Assembly (NCBI RefSeq): GCF_001190785.1
Contig: NZ_LGSS01000006.1
Coordinates: forward strand, 62,001-126,000
Reading direction: 5' to 3'
DNA: 64,000 bases
DNA from: Gottschalkia purinilytica
Lineage (GTDB): Bacteria > Bacillota > Clostridia > Tissierellales > Gottschalkiaceae
The position numbers and the translations under genes are program-made. Below the pieces are notes generated by a model. It was given only the letters and a program-made list of their open reading frames with translations. It was not told the DNA's origin and ran no database searches. Shown here one piece after another: positions 8,155-17,338 of the stretch. Position 1 is the stretch's first letter. Every line of letters begins with the position of its first letter.

Positions 8155-9069
8155 ATGAAAAATATTAAATTTAATAGTGTTAATGAAAAATTTTTTATAA
8201 TTTTAGACCAACAATTAAATATTATATATTCAAGTAAGGGTATTAGAGAAGTAGCAAAAACACTTGTTAATAACTTGGAACTAAATAAATATATAGAAAG
8301 TAATACCTTTGGGAAAATAACAACGAATGATTATTTAATATATATAGATAAAAAAATCTTAAAAAATAGTATTATTTATTTGATTGAGGTTGAGTTAAGT
8401 AATGATAATAGATTATTATTAGATAGTGAATATAAAGATAGATTAACAGGTCTATATAATAGAAACCTGTGGGAAGAGTTAATTCATGATAAACAGAAAG
8501 TTTTAAAACTAAATGATTATAAAATAATGCTTGTAATTGATATTGATAATTTAAAAGATATAAATGACTGCCACGGACATTTAGCAGGAGATGAATGTAT
8601 AAAAAAGGTTGCCAATTCTATAAAAGCCAGTATAGATAAAAATGATCTAGGAATTAGATATGGTGGAGATGAATTTATAATAATTTCTAACTCTAATACA
8701 GATAAAAAGCTTACTAAAAACATTGAAAAGAATTTAAGTAGAAACATGAGTAATATAAATATTAATTTGAGTATAGGTAGTGCGTTAATTAATAATATAG
8801 AAAGCTTAGAAAATTCTTTTAAAATAGCTGATAAAAATATGTATGAAAGAAAGATTAAGAAAAAAAATAAAAATATAGAAGATGAAATAGAAAAAGTTAG
8901 ATATAAGCTTAATTCATTAATGAAATCTAATTACCAAGAGACATATGAAGAAGTATTAAGAATTAGTGTGAAGCTAGATAAACTTATTAACAAGCATCTA
9001 GAGTCAAAAGAGAATCTAAATAAATTAGACATATTAATAAATAAGATGAATTTAGACAGTAGTGACTAG
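8155..9069 (+). CDS. Cytoplasmic GGDEF-domain protein (putative diguanylate cyclase)
   Basis: A 304-residue protein without membrane segments. Residues 1-85 look like a small PAS-like sensor, residues 95-230 are a GGDEF domain with DRLTGLYNRNLWEE, metal aspartate in DIDNLKDIND, and an intact GGDEF at 170-174, so cyclic-di-GMP synthesis is plausible. The RxxD inhibitory site expected five residues upstream is absent (DKND). Residues 235-304 are a charged helical tail, perhaps a coiled coil. It is divergent from the XRE regulator gene. Confidence 0.83.
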   Translation: MKNIKFNSVNEKFFIILDQQLNIIYSSKGIREVAKTLVNNLELNKYIESNTFGKITTNDYLIYIDKKILKNSIIYLIEVELSNDNRLLLDSEYKDRLTGLYNRNLWEELIHDKQKVLKLNDYKIMLVIDIDNLKDINDCHGHLAGDECIKKVANSIKASIDKNDLGIRYGGDEFIIISNSNTDKKLTKNIEKNLSRNMSNININLSIGSALINNIESLENSFKIADKNMYERKIKKKNKNIEDEIEKVRYKLNSLMKSNYQETYEEVLRISVKLDKLINKHLESKENLNKLDILINKMNLDSSD

Positions 9070-9300
9070 TTTAAAATTATAATTACATGAAGATTATTGT
9101 TAGTTTGTACAATTGAAAGTGAAGATATTTGAAATAATACTTTAGGTTATCATATGAAAAATATATTCTTTGATTTTTTATATAAGAAAATATAATATAT
9201 ATTAATAAGTCTTAAATTAAGGTATTTAAAATGTATCTAAACTTACTAAAAGCTGAAGAAAAAATATTTTATAAGTAAATAAAGACAAAGGAGAAACGAC

Positions 9301-9666
9301 ATGGATAAATATAAGGATTTTATAGACAAAATAATAGAATGTATTAAGAAAAACTTTAGCTCTAGCTGGGAAAAGATTTTAGTACAATTTGAAATATCTG
9401 AAAGTAGTATGAGAGTTTCTGACAGTATACTATTAAAAGATGGAGAAACTGAGTATTGGAATATACCTGATGAATTATATAAAATATTTAAAGAGATGTG
9501 GATTATGACAATGGGAGATGAAAATATAGAATGGGATGAAATAGTTTTTGTAGTAGATAATAAAGATACAATAGTTGATTATTACTATAAAGAACAATCA
9601 CATATACAAGCACATGAGAAAATGGAGTTTTTTGAGAATAAGTATTTTGGAAAATCTACAAAATAA
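9301..9666 (+). CDS. Hypothetical protein, possibly YezG/DUF600 immunity-like
   Basis: A 121-residue acidic soluble protein with an AAGGAG site before the ATG. The start (YKDFIDKIIECIKKNFSSSW) and the later NKDTIVDYYYKEQ stretch recall small YezG-type immunity proteins (DUF600 family), but the match is by eye and weak. No toxin gene is adjacent, so if it is an immunity protein it is an orphan. The 231 bases before it (9070-9300) hold only short meaningless frames. Confidence 0.5.
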   Translation: MDKYKDFIDKIIECIKKNFSSSWEKILVQFEISESSMRVSDSILLKDGETEYWNIPDELYKIFKEMWIMTMGDENIEWDEIVFVVDNKDTIVDYYYKEQSHIQAHEKMEFFENKYFGKSTK

Positions 9667-9691
9667 TTAAGAATGTACTTCTTATATAAAT

Positions 9692-9750
9692 AACCCTTCT
9701 TATTAGACATATAAAGTAGTTAAAAACTACAATGTTTATTAAGAGGGGTT
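9692..9750. repeat. Imperfect inverted repeat after the small gene
   Basis: AACCCTTCTTA (9692-9702) faces TAAGAGGGGTT (9740-9750) with one wobble position and an inner GTAGTTAAAAACTAC hairpin. It could act as a weak terminator, although the T run after it is poor. Confidence 0.4.
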
Positions 9751-9855
9751 TAATTATGTTCAGGTAAAAATATATAAAGTATATAAGATATAAGTATGAA
9801 TATAAGTAGATAAATACTAAATCATTCTTGACAGCAATAATTAAGTAAAATATAA

Positions 9856-9881
9856 TTTAATTAAGTAATTACTTAATTAAA
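9856..9881. promoter_or_regulatory. 26-bp perfect palindrome, probable ArsR-family operator
   Basis: TTTAATTAAGTAA (9856-9868) is followed directly by its exact reverse complement (9869-9881), ending 16 bases before the regulator start at 9898. Position and symmetry fit an autoregulatory operator for the winged-helix dimer encoded next. The sequence is AT-only except for one GC pair per arm. Confidence 0.65.
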
Positions 9882-9897
9882 TATAAAGGAGTGAAAC

Positions 9898-10269
9898 ATG
9901 GACAAAATAGTTCAAATATTTAAAGCACTTGGTGATGAAACAAGGCTAAAAATACTGATTATACTTTCAAGGAGAAGGATTTGTGCTAAAGGAATTGCTA
10001 AGCATTTAGATATTTCAGAAGCAGCAGTATCACAGCACATAAAAGTTCTCAAAGAATCAGGTATTATTGTTGGGAAAAAAGTAGGTTATTATGTTCATTA
10101 TGATTTGCAAGAACCAGTTATTTTAGAGATGATAAAGTTCATTGAACAAATTAGTAATGACCATACCATAAGTAGCTGTAAGTTAGGTATCCACATGCCA
10201 AATGAATGTAGGATATCATGTAAGGCAAATAAAAATAAGTGTTGTCAAAAAACTATAAGTAAAAATTGA
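9898..10269 (+). CDS. ArsR/SmtB-family regulator with a cysteine-rich tail
   Basis: A 123-residue winged-helix protein: IFKALGDETRLKILIIL opens the ArsR fold, LDISEAAVSQHIKVLKESG is the recognition helix, and KKVGYYVHYDL the wing. The classical ELCVC metal motif of ArsR is absent; instead there is one cysteine in RRICAKG and a tail (about residues 100-119) with six more cysteines, in SSCKLG, ECRISCK and NKCCQK, which could bind a metal or an iron-sulfur cluster. It is separated by 13 bases from the NifX-like gene, so both form one operon under the 26-bp palindrome. Confidence 0.82.
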   Translation: MDKIVQIFKALGDETRLKILIILSRRRICAKGIAKHLDISEAAVSQHIKVLKESGIIVGKKVGYYVHYDLQEPVILEMIKFIEQISNDHTISSCKLGIHMPNECRISCKANKNKCCQKTISKN

Positions 10270-10282
10270 AAGGAGAAAGAAT

Positions 10283-10651
10283 ATGAAAGTATGTATTCCA
10301 GCTCAAGAAAACAAAGGCGTAGATAGTATAGCTTATAATCATTTTGGATCAGCTCCATTCTTTTTAATTTATGATTTAGAAAAAGAAGAAATAAAAGTAA
10401 TTGAGAACGGTGACTTAAATCATGCGCATGGAATGTGTCAACCTCTTAAAGCACTTAGAGGAGAATCAGTTGATGCTATTTTAGTTGGTGGAATTGGTGC
10501 AGGAGCATTAATGAAGTTAAATAATCAAGGTATAAAGGTATATAAAGTTACTGAAGAAACTGTATTAAAGAATATTGAACTATTAAAAAGAAATGAACTA
10601 GCAGAATTTTCGATAGAGAATAGTTGTAACCATCATAACTGTGCACATTAA
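10283..10651 (+). CDS. NifX/NifB-C-terminal-like (dinitrogenase cofactor-binding fold) protein
   Basis: A 122-residue protein of the family that binds NifB-co or related iron-sulfur clusters (PF02579-type fold), recognisable by MKVCIPAQENKGVDS, the AYNHFGSAPFFLIYDL segment, and VDAILVGGIGAGALMKLN. The tail CNHHNCAH adds a possible metal-binding end. Family members outside nitrogenase systems are mostly uncharacterised and often sit with ArsR regulators or P-loop cluster carriers, as here with the preceding ArsR gene. It is far from the NifB-like gene at 57.5 kb, but both could take part in cluster handling. Confidence 0.8.
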   Translation: MKVCIPAQENKGVDSIAYNHFGSAPFFLIYDLEKEEIKVIENGDLNHAHGMCQPLKALRGESVDAILVGGIGAGALMKLNNQGIKVYKVTEETVLKNIELLKRNELAEFSIENSCNHHNCAH

Positions 10652-10752
10652 AGAGATTAATTAGTATTATGTTGAAAAATACACTATGCTCGAAATATAT
10701 TATATCAGATGATAAATAATAAGAAGTAAGCAATATAAAGAGATATCTTAAA

Positions 10753-10796
10753 TAAAAGCTAGCCAATTTTAAGTCAGACATTCTCTAGCTTTTACC
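10753..10796 (+). terminator. Probable terminator of the ArsR-NifX-like operon
   Basis: TAAAAGCTAG (10753-10762) pairs with CTAGCTTTTA (10785-10794). The T run is short, so efficiency is uncertain. Confidence 0.5.
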
Positions 10797-10880
10797 AAGA
10801 AATAGACATAATTTGACTTAGATACTATATTGTGATATTCTGTCAATAATCACTAATTTCCATAAATTTGTAGAAAATAT

Positions 10881-10916
10881 ATAACACTCTAAATCATTAA
10901 TGATTTAGAGTGTTAT
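10881..10916. repeat. 36-bp perfect palindrome before ablA
   Basis: ATAACACTCTAAATCATT (10881-10898) is followed without a loop by its exact reverse complement. It ends 35 bases before the ablA start and is followed by TTATTTTATTTT, so it may be an intrinsic terminator or attenuator, or a dimeric operator controlling ablAB. Confidence 0.6.
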
Positions 10917-10951
10917 TTTATTTTAATTAAAATTCCAGGAAGGATGATATT

Positions 10952-12265
10952 TTGAGAGAGGCTTTAAAGATTATAAAGACAAGAACTAAAGAAGAAAAAT
11001 TATCTAACAATCATAATGAAACATGGAGAGATTGGAAATGGCAAGTTAAAAACACTATAAAAAATGTAGATGATGTAGAAAAAATTTTAGAAATTAGGTT
11101 AGATGAAAAAAAGAAAAAACAAATTGAACAAACGTTAGAAAAATTTCCTATGGCAGTAACTCCATATTATTTGTCTCTGATTGATTTTGATAATTATGAG
11201 AAAGATCCTATCTTCAAACAAGCATTTCCAGATATAAGAGAACTTAGTATTTCAAAATGTGATATGGAGGACCCTTTAAATGAAGATAAAGATAGTCCTG
11301 TAGAAGGGGTTACTCATAGATATCCAGATAGAGTGTTACTTCATGTAAGTAATGTTTGTGCAATGTATTGTAGACATTGTACTAGAAAAAGAAAAGTAGG
11401 AGATATCAGTAGTATTCCTTCAAAATCTGAGATATTAAAAGGAATTGATTATATAAGAAATAATAAAAACATTAGAGATGTATTACTATCTGGTGGAGAT
11501 CCATTTATGCTCTCAGATGAGTATTTAGAGTGGATATTGGATGAAGTATCAAAGATAAAACATGTGGAAGTGATAAGAATAGGAACTAGAACACCAGTCG
11601 TCCTTCCATATAGAATAACTGATAAGTTAGTTAATGTTCTTAAAAAATACGATAACATATGGATTAATACACACTTTAATCATCCTAGAGAAATAACTAA
11701 AGATTCTAGAATAGCACTTAAAAAATTATCTTCTATAGGAATACCTCTCGGAAATCAAACTGTTTTATTAGCTGATGTAAATGATTGTCCAGGAATAATG
11801 AAAAAGCTGGTTCATGAGCTTGTTAAAAATAAAGTAAGGCCATATTATTTATATCAATGTGATCTTTCAGAAGGGCTTGAACACTTTAGAACTAATATAG
11901 GAATAGGAATTGAAATAATAGAAAGCTTGAGAGGTCATACTAGTGGATTTGCAATACCAACTTATGTAATTGATGCTCCAGGTGGTGGGGGTAAAATACC
12001 GGTGATGCCTAATTATTTAATATCTTGGTCTACAAATAAAGTTGTTCTTAGAAATTATGAAGGTTTAATTACAACATATAAGTTTCCAGATAATTATGAA
12101 CATACATCTTGTGACTTAAAATGTGATAAGTGTGATTTAACTTTAGATTTAGAGAAACACAAAAAAGAGCATACAGATGGTGTAGCATCACTCTTATCTG
12201 ATCATGATAGTAGTTTTACAATAGTTCCAAAAAACTTAGATCGTGAAGAAAGAAACAGGTGTTAA
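10952..12265 (+). CDS. ablA: L-lysine 2,3-aminomutase
   Basis: A 437-residue radical SAM, PLP-dependent enzyme that converts L-lysine to L-beta-lysine. The radical SAM cluster motif CAMYCRHC has cysteines at 136, 140 and 143; [13 protein letters not shown] carries the PLP lysine; the C-terminal [10 protein letters not shown] supplies zinc-type cysteines. Length is normal for the family. The TTG start follows AGGAAGG. The stop overlaps the region of the next start, and the partner is beta-lysine acetyltransferase, so the pair makes N-epsilon-acetyl-beta-lysine, an osmolyte, rather than feeding lysine fermentation, for which the other genes are absent. Confidence 0.93.
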   Translation: MREALKIIKTRTKEEKLSNNHNETWRDWKWQVKNTIKNVDDVEKILEIRLDEKKKKQIEQTLEKFPMAVTPYYLSLIDFDNYEKDPIFKQAFPDIRELSISKCDMEDPLNEDKDSPVEGVTHRYPDRVLLHVSNVCAMYCRHCTRKRKVGDISSIPSKSEILKGIDYIRNNKNIRDVLLSGGDPFMLSDEYLEWILDEVSKIKHVEVIRIGTRTPVVLPYRITDKLVNVLKKYDNIWINTHFNHPREITKDSRIALKKLSSIGIPLGNQTVLLADVNDCPGIMKKLVHELVKNKVRPYYLYQCDLSEGLEHFRTNIGIGIEIIESLRGHTSGFAIPTYVIDAPGGGGKIPVMPNYLISWSTNKVVLRNYEGLITTYKFPDNYEHTSCDLKCDKCDLTLDLEKHKKEHTDGVASLLSDHDSSFTIVPKNLDREERNRC

Positions 12266-12267
12266 CT

Positions 12268-13101
12268 ATGACTGATATAGTTGAAAAAGTAGGAAACTCT
12301 ATAATACAACATGGAAAAGAAAATAATAGAGTGTATATTATGAAAATAGATAAAAACAATACTGAAGAATTGATAAAAAAAGTAGATAAAATAACAGAGC
12401 TAAATGAATATACTAAAGTATTCGCCAAAGTTCCATCTTCTGTTAAGAATCTATTCATTAAGAATGGATTTAAAATAGAGGCTAAGGCTGAAAAGTTTTA
12501 CTTAGGCAAAGAAGATTGCTACTTTATGGGTAAATATTTTTCAGATGATAGGTCTAGAGATAAATTTAGTCATACAACAAGAGAGGTATTGTCATTTTGC
12601 AAATCTAAAAAAAGATATGAAAAGCTACCAAGTTTAAATAAAAAATATAAAATTAGAAAAGCTAGATTGGAAGATATAGAAGACATGGCTAAATTATACA
12701 AGTTAACTTTCAAGTCTTATCCCTTTCCTATATTTAATAAAGAATATATTGAAAAAACTATGAATGATAATGTAGTATACTTTGGTACTTGGTATGATGA
12801 AAAATTAATTTCACTTTCTTCAATAGAACTTTATAAGAATGATTCAAATGCAGAAATGACAGACTTTGCAACGCATCCTGAATATAGAGGAGAAAATTTA
12901 TCTTTACACCTATTAAATAGAATGGAAAAAGAACTAAGAGAATTAGATATAAAAACAGCATATTCAATATCAAGGTCTGTATCTTATGGTATGAACTCTA
13001 CTTTTGTAAGAATGGGATATGAATATGGAGGTACTCTTATAAATAACACTAATATAGATGGGCAGATTGAAAATATGAATGTTTGGTATAAATTTTTATA
13101 A
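12268..13101 (+). CDS. ablB: Beta-lysine N6-acetyltransferase
   Basis: A 277-residue GNAT-fold enzyme. The first 125 residues are the family-specific extension and the acetyltransferase domain starts near KIRKARLEDIEDMAKLYK, with the acetyl-CoA region around DFATHPEYRGENLSLHLL. It completes N-epsilon-acetyl-beta-lysine synthesis with ablA. An in-frame GTG at 12259 lies inside the end of ablA; the ATG at 12268, three bases after the ablA stop, is the likelier start. Translational coupling is expected. Role in salt tolerance follows from knowledge of the ablAB pair. Confidence 0.88.
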   Translation: MTDIVEKVGNSIIQHGKENNRVYIMKIDKNNTEELIKKVDKITELNEYTKVFAKVPSSVKNLFIKNGFKIEAKAEKFYLGKEDCYFMGKYFSDDRSRDKFSHTTREVLSFCKSKKRYEKLPSLNKKYKIRKARLEDIEDMAKLYKLTFKSYPFPIFNKEYIEKTMNDNVVYFGTWYDEKLISLSSIELYKNDSNAEMTDFATHPEYRGENLSLHLLNRMEKELRELDIKTAYSISRSVSYGMNSTFVRMGYEYGGTLINNTNIDGQIENMNVWYKFL

Positions 13102-13151
13102 ATGCTAGATATCGAAAGTAATAAGCATTTGTAATTTAGATTTTTTATTAT

Positions 13152-13208
13152 AAAGAGTTAAGTTTTGGCTTGGATCTGTTTAAAGTTGAAACTTAACTCT
13201 TTTTTTAC
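13152..13208 (+). terminator. Terminator after ablAB
   Basis: AAAGAGTTAAGTTT (13152-13165) pairs with AAACTTAACTCTTT (13189-13202) and a long T run follows. The remaining 350 bases up to the Fur box are AT-rich and hold nothing recognisable. Confidence 0.85.
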
Positions 13209-13556
13209 TTAATGAATTTAGGATAACAATAAAATATTTTTGTTAAGGTTTTTTACAAGCAATAATTACTTTACAAGTAGAATAAATCTATTCTAAAGAT
13301 AGAAGAATTAGTGAAAGAGTAAAATATTTAAATAGAATCTATTATATTTTTTGTCTATGAATTGTTATATATATTAAAATAATAAGAATTGATAAAGAAG
13401 ATCGTAACATATAAAGAAGAGAGAAGTATAAAAGATCATTTAATATATTAGTAATAATACATATATAAGATTTCGATAAACTTAAAGGTATTTAAAGATA
13501 TACAGTGTTAAATTACTTAGATATTAAATAAAGAATAATAATAACATGTAACATAT

Positions 13557-13586
13557 TTGATAATGATAATCATTATCATTTATAAT
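13557..13586 (+). promoter_or_regulatory. Promoter with a perfect Fur box
   Basis: A TTGATA -35 (13557-13562) and TATAAT -10 (13581-13586) are 18 bases apart. Between and over them lies GATAATGATAATCATTATC (13559-13577), identical at all 19 positions to the classical Fur consensus. Bound Fur-Fe would block RNA polymerase. The operon starts at 13721, about 130 bases downstream. Confidence 0.9.
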
Positions 13587-13720
13587 AAGAATAAGAAGTT
13601 AAATAAATAATTTTATCAAAAAAATATTATTAGATATACATATTCATATTAAATTACTTTTGGATATTTATCAATAAGTACTAAAAATATATAACACATA
13701 TTAATATAGGAGGTAATGAT

Positions 13721-14653
13721 ATGAAAAAATTTTTATATTACTTTTTAAGTTTTATACTAATTATCGGATTATCAGGGTGTAATGTCAAAGAAAAACCTAA
13801 CACATCTAAAGACAATGGAAAAATGAAAGTTGTGGCAACTACGACGATGATTGCAGACTTAGCTAGAAATATAGGAAAAGATAAATTAGAAGTGAAGCAA
13901 CTAATGGGACCAGGAATTGACCCACATCTTTATAAAGCAAGTGCAGGGGATGTAGATTTAATGTATTCAGCAAATATAATCATATATAATGGTGTACATT
14001 TAGAAGGAAAAATGGGAGATGTTCTTAGCAAAATGAAAAATAGCGGTAAAGGAGTATTTTCTTTAGAAGAAGGTATTGATTCTAATAAACTTATATTAGA
14101 TAAAGATACCAATACTCCTGATCCACATATTTGGTTTGATATTAAGCTTTGGAGTGAATCAGCAAAATATGTTTCAAATGTGTTAGCTGATAATGATCCT
14201 AAAAATAAAGATTTTTACATGTCAAATCTAAATAACTATCTAAAAGAATTAGAGAACTTAGAGAAATATGCCAATAGTAGGATTTCAGAAATTGATCCTA
14301 ATTCTAGGGTACTAATTACTGCACATGATGCTTTTACTTACTTTGGAAAAGCATACGGGGTAGAAGTTAAAGGATTACAAGGAATTAGTACAGCATCAGA
14401 AACAGGAACAGGTGATGTGAAACAAATAGCAGATTTTATAGTTAATAGAAAAATTAAAGCTATATTTATAGAATCATCAGTTCCTAAAAAAAGCATTGAA
14501 GCTTTACAAGAAGCAGTAAAAAGTAGAGGATTTGAAGTATCAATAGGAGGAGAGCTTTATTCTGATGCATTAGGAAACTATGGAACAGAAGAAGGAACAT
14601 ATATAGGAATGTACAAGAAAAATATTGATACGATTGTAAATGCTCTAAAATAG
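13721..14653 (+). CDS. Metal ABC transporter substrate-binding lipoprotein (cluster A-I)
   Basis: A 310-residue lipoprotein with signal peptide and lipobox LSGC (C20). It belongs to the TroA/PsaA/ZnuA family. Metal ligands are H69 (DPHLYKA), H136 (DPHIWFD), H202 (TAHDAFTYFG) and D282 (LYSDALG), a His-His-His-Asp set like TroA and MntA. The long histidine-rich loop of ZnuA-type zinc carriers is absent. The perfect Fur box upstream argues for Fe(II), possibly with Mn(II), as the cargo. It opens a four-gene operon with ATPase and two permeases, the SitABCD/YfeABCD layout. Confidence 0.88.
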   Translation: MKKFLYYFLSFILIIGLSGCNVKEKPNTSKDNGKMKVVATTTMIADLARNIGKDKLEVKQLMGPGIDPHLYKASAGDVDLMYSANIIIYNGVHLEGKMGDVLSKMKNSGKGVFSLEEGIDSNKLILDKDTNTPDPHIWFDIKLWSESAKYVSNVLADNDPKNKDFYMSNLNNYLKELENLEKYANSRISEIDPNSRVLITAHDAFTYFGKAYGVEVKGLQGISTASETGTGDVKQIADFIVNRKIKAIFIESSVPKKSIEALQEAVKSRGFEVSIGGELYSDALGNYGTEEGTYIGMYKKNIDTIVNALK

Positions 14654-14665
14654 GAGGAGATTAAA

Positions 14666-15430
14666 ATGAGTGAATTACAAAAAAATGCTTTAAATATCAG
14701 AAATCTTTCAACAGCATATCATGATGAATTAGTTCTTAAGGATATAAATATTTCAGTTCCAAAAGGAACATTAGTAGCAATTGTTGGACCTAATGGAGCT
14801 GGTAAGTCAACTTTACTAAAAAGTATATTAGGTTTTCTAAAACTGATAAAAGGTACAGTGGATTTTTACGGAAAGAGTTATAGACAAATGAGAAAATCTA
14901 TAGGATATGTTCCTCAAAGAGGAGCAGTAGATTGGGACTTTCCAACTACAGTAGAAGATGCAGTTTCTATGGGGTTATATGGTAAAATCGGATGGATAAG
15001 ACGTTTAAAAAAAGAAGATCATAAGAGAGTTGATTTAGCTTTAAAAAGACTTAAAATTGAGAATTTAAGAAAAAGACAAATAGGTCAACTATCAGGCGGA
15101 CAACAACAGAGAATGTTTTTAGCAAGGGCTGTTGCTCAAGATGCAGATATTTATTTTATGGATGAGCCTTTACAAGGAGTAGATGCTTTAACTGAAAAGG
15201 TAATTATAAATATATTAAAAGAATTTAGAGACCAAGGAAAAACAGTAATTGTGGTACACCATGATCTAAGTACTGTAAAAAAATATTTTGATTGGGTGAT
15301 TATGCTTAACAAGACAGTTATAACTCAAGGAATTGCAGAGGAGAAATTTAATAGTGTTAACATTGAGAAAGCTTATGGAATAAATCAAAATATACTCGAA
15401 GAAAGGTGGGGAGTATATGGAGCTAATTAG
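14666..15430 (+). CDS. Metal ABC transporter ATPase
   Basis: A 254-residue ATPase: Walker A GPNGAGKST near residue 40, signature LSGGQQQR near 143, Walker B DIYFMDEPLQGVD near 165, and the H-loop HHDL. The segment YVPQRGAVDWDFPTTV is characteristic of the zinc/manganese/iron chelate family. It follows the binding protein by 12 bases and overlaps the first permease by 14 bases, so subunits are coupled. The final location is the cytoplasmic face of the transporter. Confidence 0.9.
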   Translation: MSELQKNALNIRNLSTAYHDELVLKDINISVPKGTLVAIVGPNGAGKSTLLKSILGFLKLIKGTVDFYGKSYRQMRKSIGYVPQRGAVDWDFPTTVEDAVSMGLYGKIGWIRRLKKEDHKRVDLALKRLKIENLRKRQIGQLSGGQQQRMFLARAVAQDADIYFMDEPLQGVDALTEKVIINILKEFRDQGKTVIVVHHDLSTVKKYFDWVIMLNKTVITQGIAEEKFNSVNIEKAYGINQNILEERWGVYGAN

Positions 15431-16322
15431 AGAATTTTTTTCAGACTATACTTTGCAAATAGTTTTAATAGGATCAGCAATCTTAGGTTTTTCAGCAGGA
15501 ACTGTAGGAACATTTGCACTATTAAAAGGAAAAGGACTACTAGGAGATATGGTATCTCATGCATCACTTCCAGGTATAGTATTAGCATTCTTATTTACAG
15601 GTATAAAAGATACAGAAGTTTTATTATTAGGAGCATTGATGACTGGACTTTTATCAGTAATTTTTCTAGAAATATTAAAGAAATATACGAAATTGAAATA
15701 TGATAGCTTACTAGCAATTATACTTTCTGGATTCTTTGGAATTGGAATAACACTACTAACTTATGTTCAGAAAATACCAAATGCAAATCAAGCAGGTCTT
15801 GATAAATTTATCTTTGGGCAAGCTTCAACACTAGTTAAAAAAGATGTGAGTATAATATCTATAGTTTCTATAATATGCTTAACTATGATTATATTATTTT
15901 GGAAGGAAATAAAACTCTATATATTTGATGAAGAATATGCAATTACACAAGGTTTTCATAAATCAGTAATAGAAATGATAATTTCTTTCATGATGATAAT
16001 GATAATAATTGTGGGACTACAAACTGTAGGAGCGATACTTATAAGTTCACTTTTAATAGCTCCAGGAGTGGCTTCACGCCAATGGACAGATAAGCTATCT
16101 ATAATGGTTGTATTATCAGGAGTATTTGGAATTATTGGTGGGGTATCAGGGACAATTATTAGTTCAGCTTATGATAAGATGCCTACAGGACCATTGATTG
16201 TAGTTATCATGACAATAATAGCTTTATTTTCTATAGTTTTTTCTCCAAAAAGAGGTATTTTATTTAGAAATAAAAAACTAAAAAGAGATAGAGAAATATT
16301 TTGTGTGGAAGGAGGAGAGTAA
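15417..16322 (+). CDS. Metal ABC transporter permease 1 (ABC-3 family)
   Basis: A 301-residue protein with about eight to nine membrane segments, of the ABC-3 permease family: GLLGDMVSHASLPGIVLAFL near residue 40 and VGAILISSLLIAPGVASRQW near 210 are conserved family stretches. The ATG at 15417 lies inside the end of the ATPase gene and follows GTGGGGAG. The last residues are charged and cytoplasmic. Together with permease 2 it would form a heterodimeric channel. Confidence 0.88.
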   Translation: MELIREFFSDYTLQIVLIGSAILGFSAGTVGTFALLKGKGLLGDMVSHASLPGIVLAFLFTGIKDTEVLLLGALMTGLLSVIFLEILKKYTKLKYDSLLAIILSGFFGIGITLLTYVQKIPNANQAGLDKFIFGQASTLVKKDVSIISIVSIICLTMIILFWKEIKLYIFDEEYAITQGFHKSVIEMIISFMMIMIIIVGLQTVGAILISSLLIAPGVASRQWTDKLSIMVVLSGVFGIIGGVSGTIISSAYDKMPTGPLIVVIMTIIALFSIVFSPKRGILFRNKKLKRDREIFCVEGGE

Positions 16323-17204
16323 ATGACACCTCAAATTGAAATACAGATTATTGTAATATTAGTAGCATTATCTTGCGCTCTCTCCGGTGTTTTTCTAGTT
16401 TTAAGAGGAATGAGTATGATGACTGATGCTATCGGACATACGGTTCTATTAGGAATTGTTCTAGGGTTCTTTATATCAGGAAGACTAGATTCTCCAATTT
16501 TATTTTTAGGAGCAGGAGCTTTTGGAATAGTAACAGCATATGGGGTAGAAGTTTTATCTAAAACTAGATTAATAAAAGAAGATGCCTCTATTGGATTAGT
16601 ATTTCCTTTCCTTTTTAGTATAGCTATTATTCTTATAACAAGATTTGCAGGTAATGTTCATTTAGATACAGATTCTGTACTTTTAGGAGAATTAGCATTT
16701 GCACCTTTAGAAAGAATACAAGCTTTTGGAATGGATATAGGTCCAAAATCTATGGTAGTTATGTCTATAATACTTATAATAAATATTGGCTACTTTATGT
16801 TATTTTATAAAGAATTAAAATTGGGTACTTTCGATCCACAATTTGCTCAAGCTGCTGGATTCTCAACATTATTTATTCACTATAGCTTGATGTCAATTGT
16901 ATCATTTACCTCTGTAGGTGCATTCGATGCAGTAGGAGCAATTTTAGTAGTAGCTTTCATGGTAGGTCCTCCTGCTTCAGCATATTTATTAACTTCTAGA
17001 TTATTACCGATGATTTTAACAAGTTGTGGAATAGGGGTTATAAATAGTATTATAGGTTATATAGTAGCTATAAACTTGGATATTTCTATATCAGGAACTA
17101 TAGCATCTACAACATTAGTGACTTTCATAGTTTGCTTTGTTATTTCAGTTTATATGAAATTAAGAAATAGAACACAAAATATAATTATAGAAAGTCATAA
17201 TTAA
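16323..17204 (+). CDS. Metal ABC transporter permease 2 (ABC-3 family)
   Basis: A 293-residue paralogue of the preceding permease, with MSMMTDAIGHTVLLGIVLGF near residue 40 and DAVGAILVVAFMVGPPASAY near 205. It starts directly after the stop of permease 1, with GGAGGAG overlapping the end of that gene. Two different permeases with one ATPase is the SitCD/MntCD arrangement of Fe/Mn importers rather than the single-permease zinc type. Confidence 0.88.
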   Translation: MTPQIEIQIIVILVALSCALSGVFLVLRGMSMMTDAIGHTVLLGIVLGFFISGRLDSPILFLGAGAFGIVTAYGVEVLSKTRLIKEDASIGLVFPFLFSIAIILITRFAGNVHLDTDSVLLGELAFAPLERIQAFGMDIGPKSMVVMSIILIINIGYFMLFYKELKLGTFDPQFAQAAGFSTLFIHYSLMSIVSFTSVGAFDAVGAILVVAFMVGPPASAYLLTSRLLPMILTSCGIGVINSIIGYIVAINLDISISGTIASTTLVTFIVCFVISVYMKLRNRTQNIIIESHN

Positions 17205-17265
17205 CTTAAGTAAGATGGAGATTCTACTTTTAAGTTAATTATTAACTAAATATTTTTTTAATAAT

Positions 17266-17338
17266 AAAGAGGTTCACTGACTTAGTATATTAGATTTTGT
17301 TGTTTAATGTGTCTAATATTAAGAGGTGAACCTTTTTT
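17266..17338 (+). terminator. Terminator of the metal ABC operon
   Basis: AGGTTCAC (17270-17277) pairs with GTGAACCT (17326-17333), with inner TTAGTATATTAGA/TCTAATATTAA pairing and six T after the stem. The remainder of this intergenic region up to 17595 shows no feature. Confidence 0.8.

Noticed and set aside
9070-9300. Short frames such as MYLNLLKAEEKIFYK upstream of 9301
   Set aside because: Too short, weak or no ribosome site, no recognisable motif.
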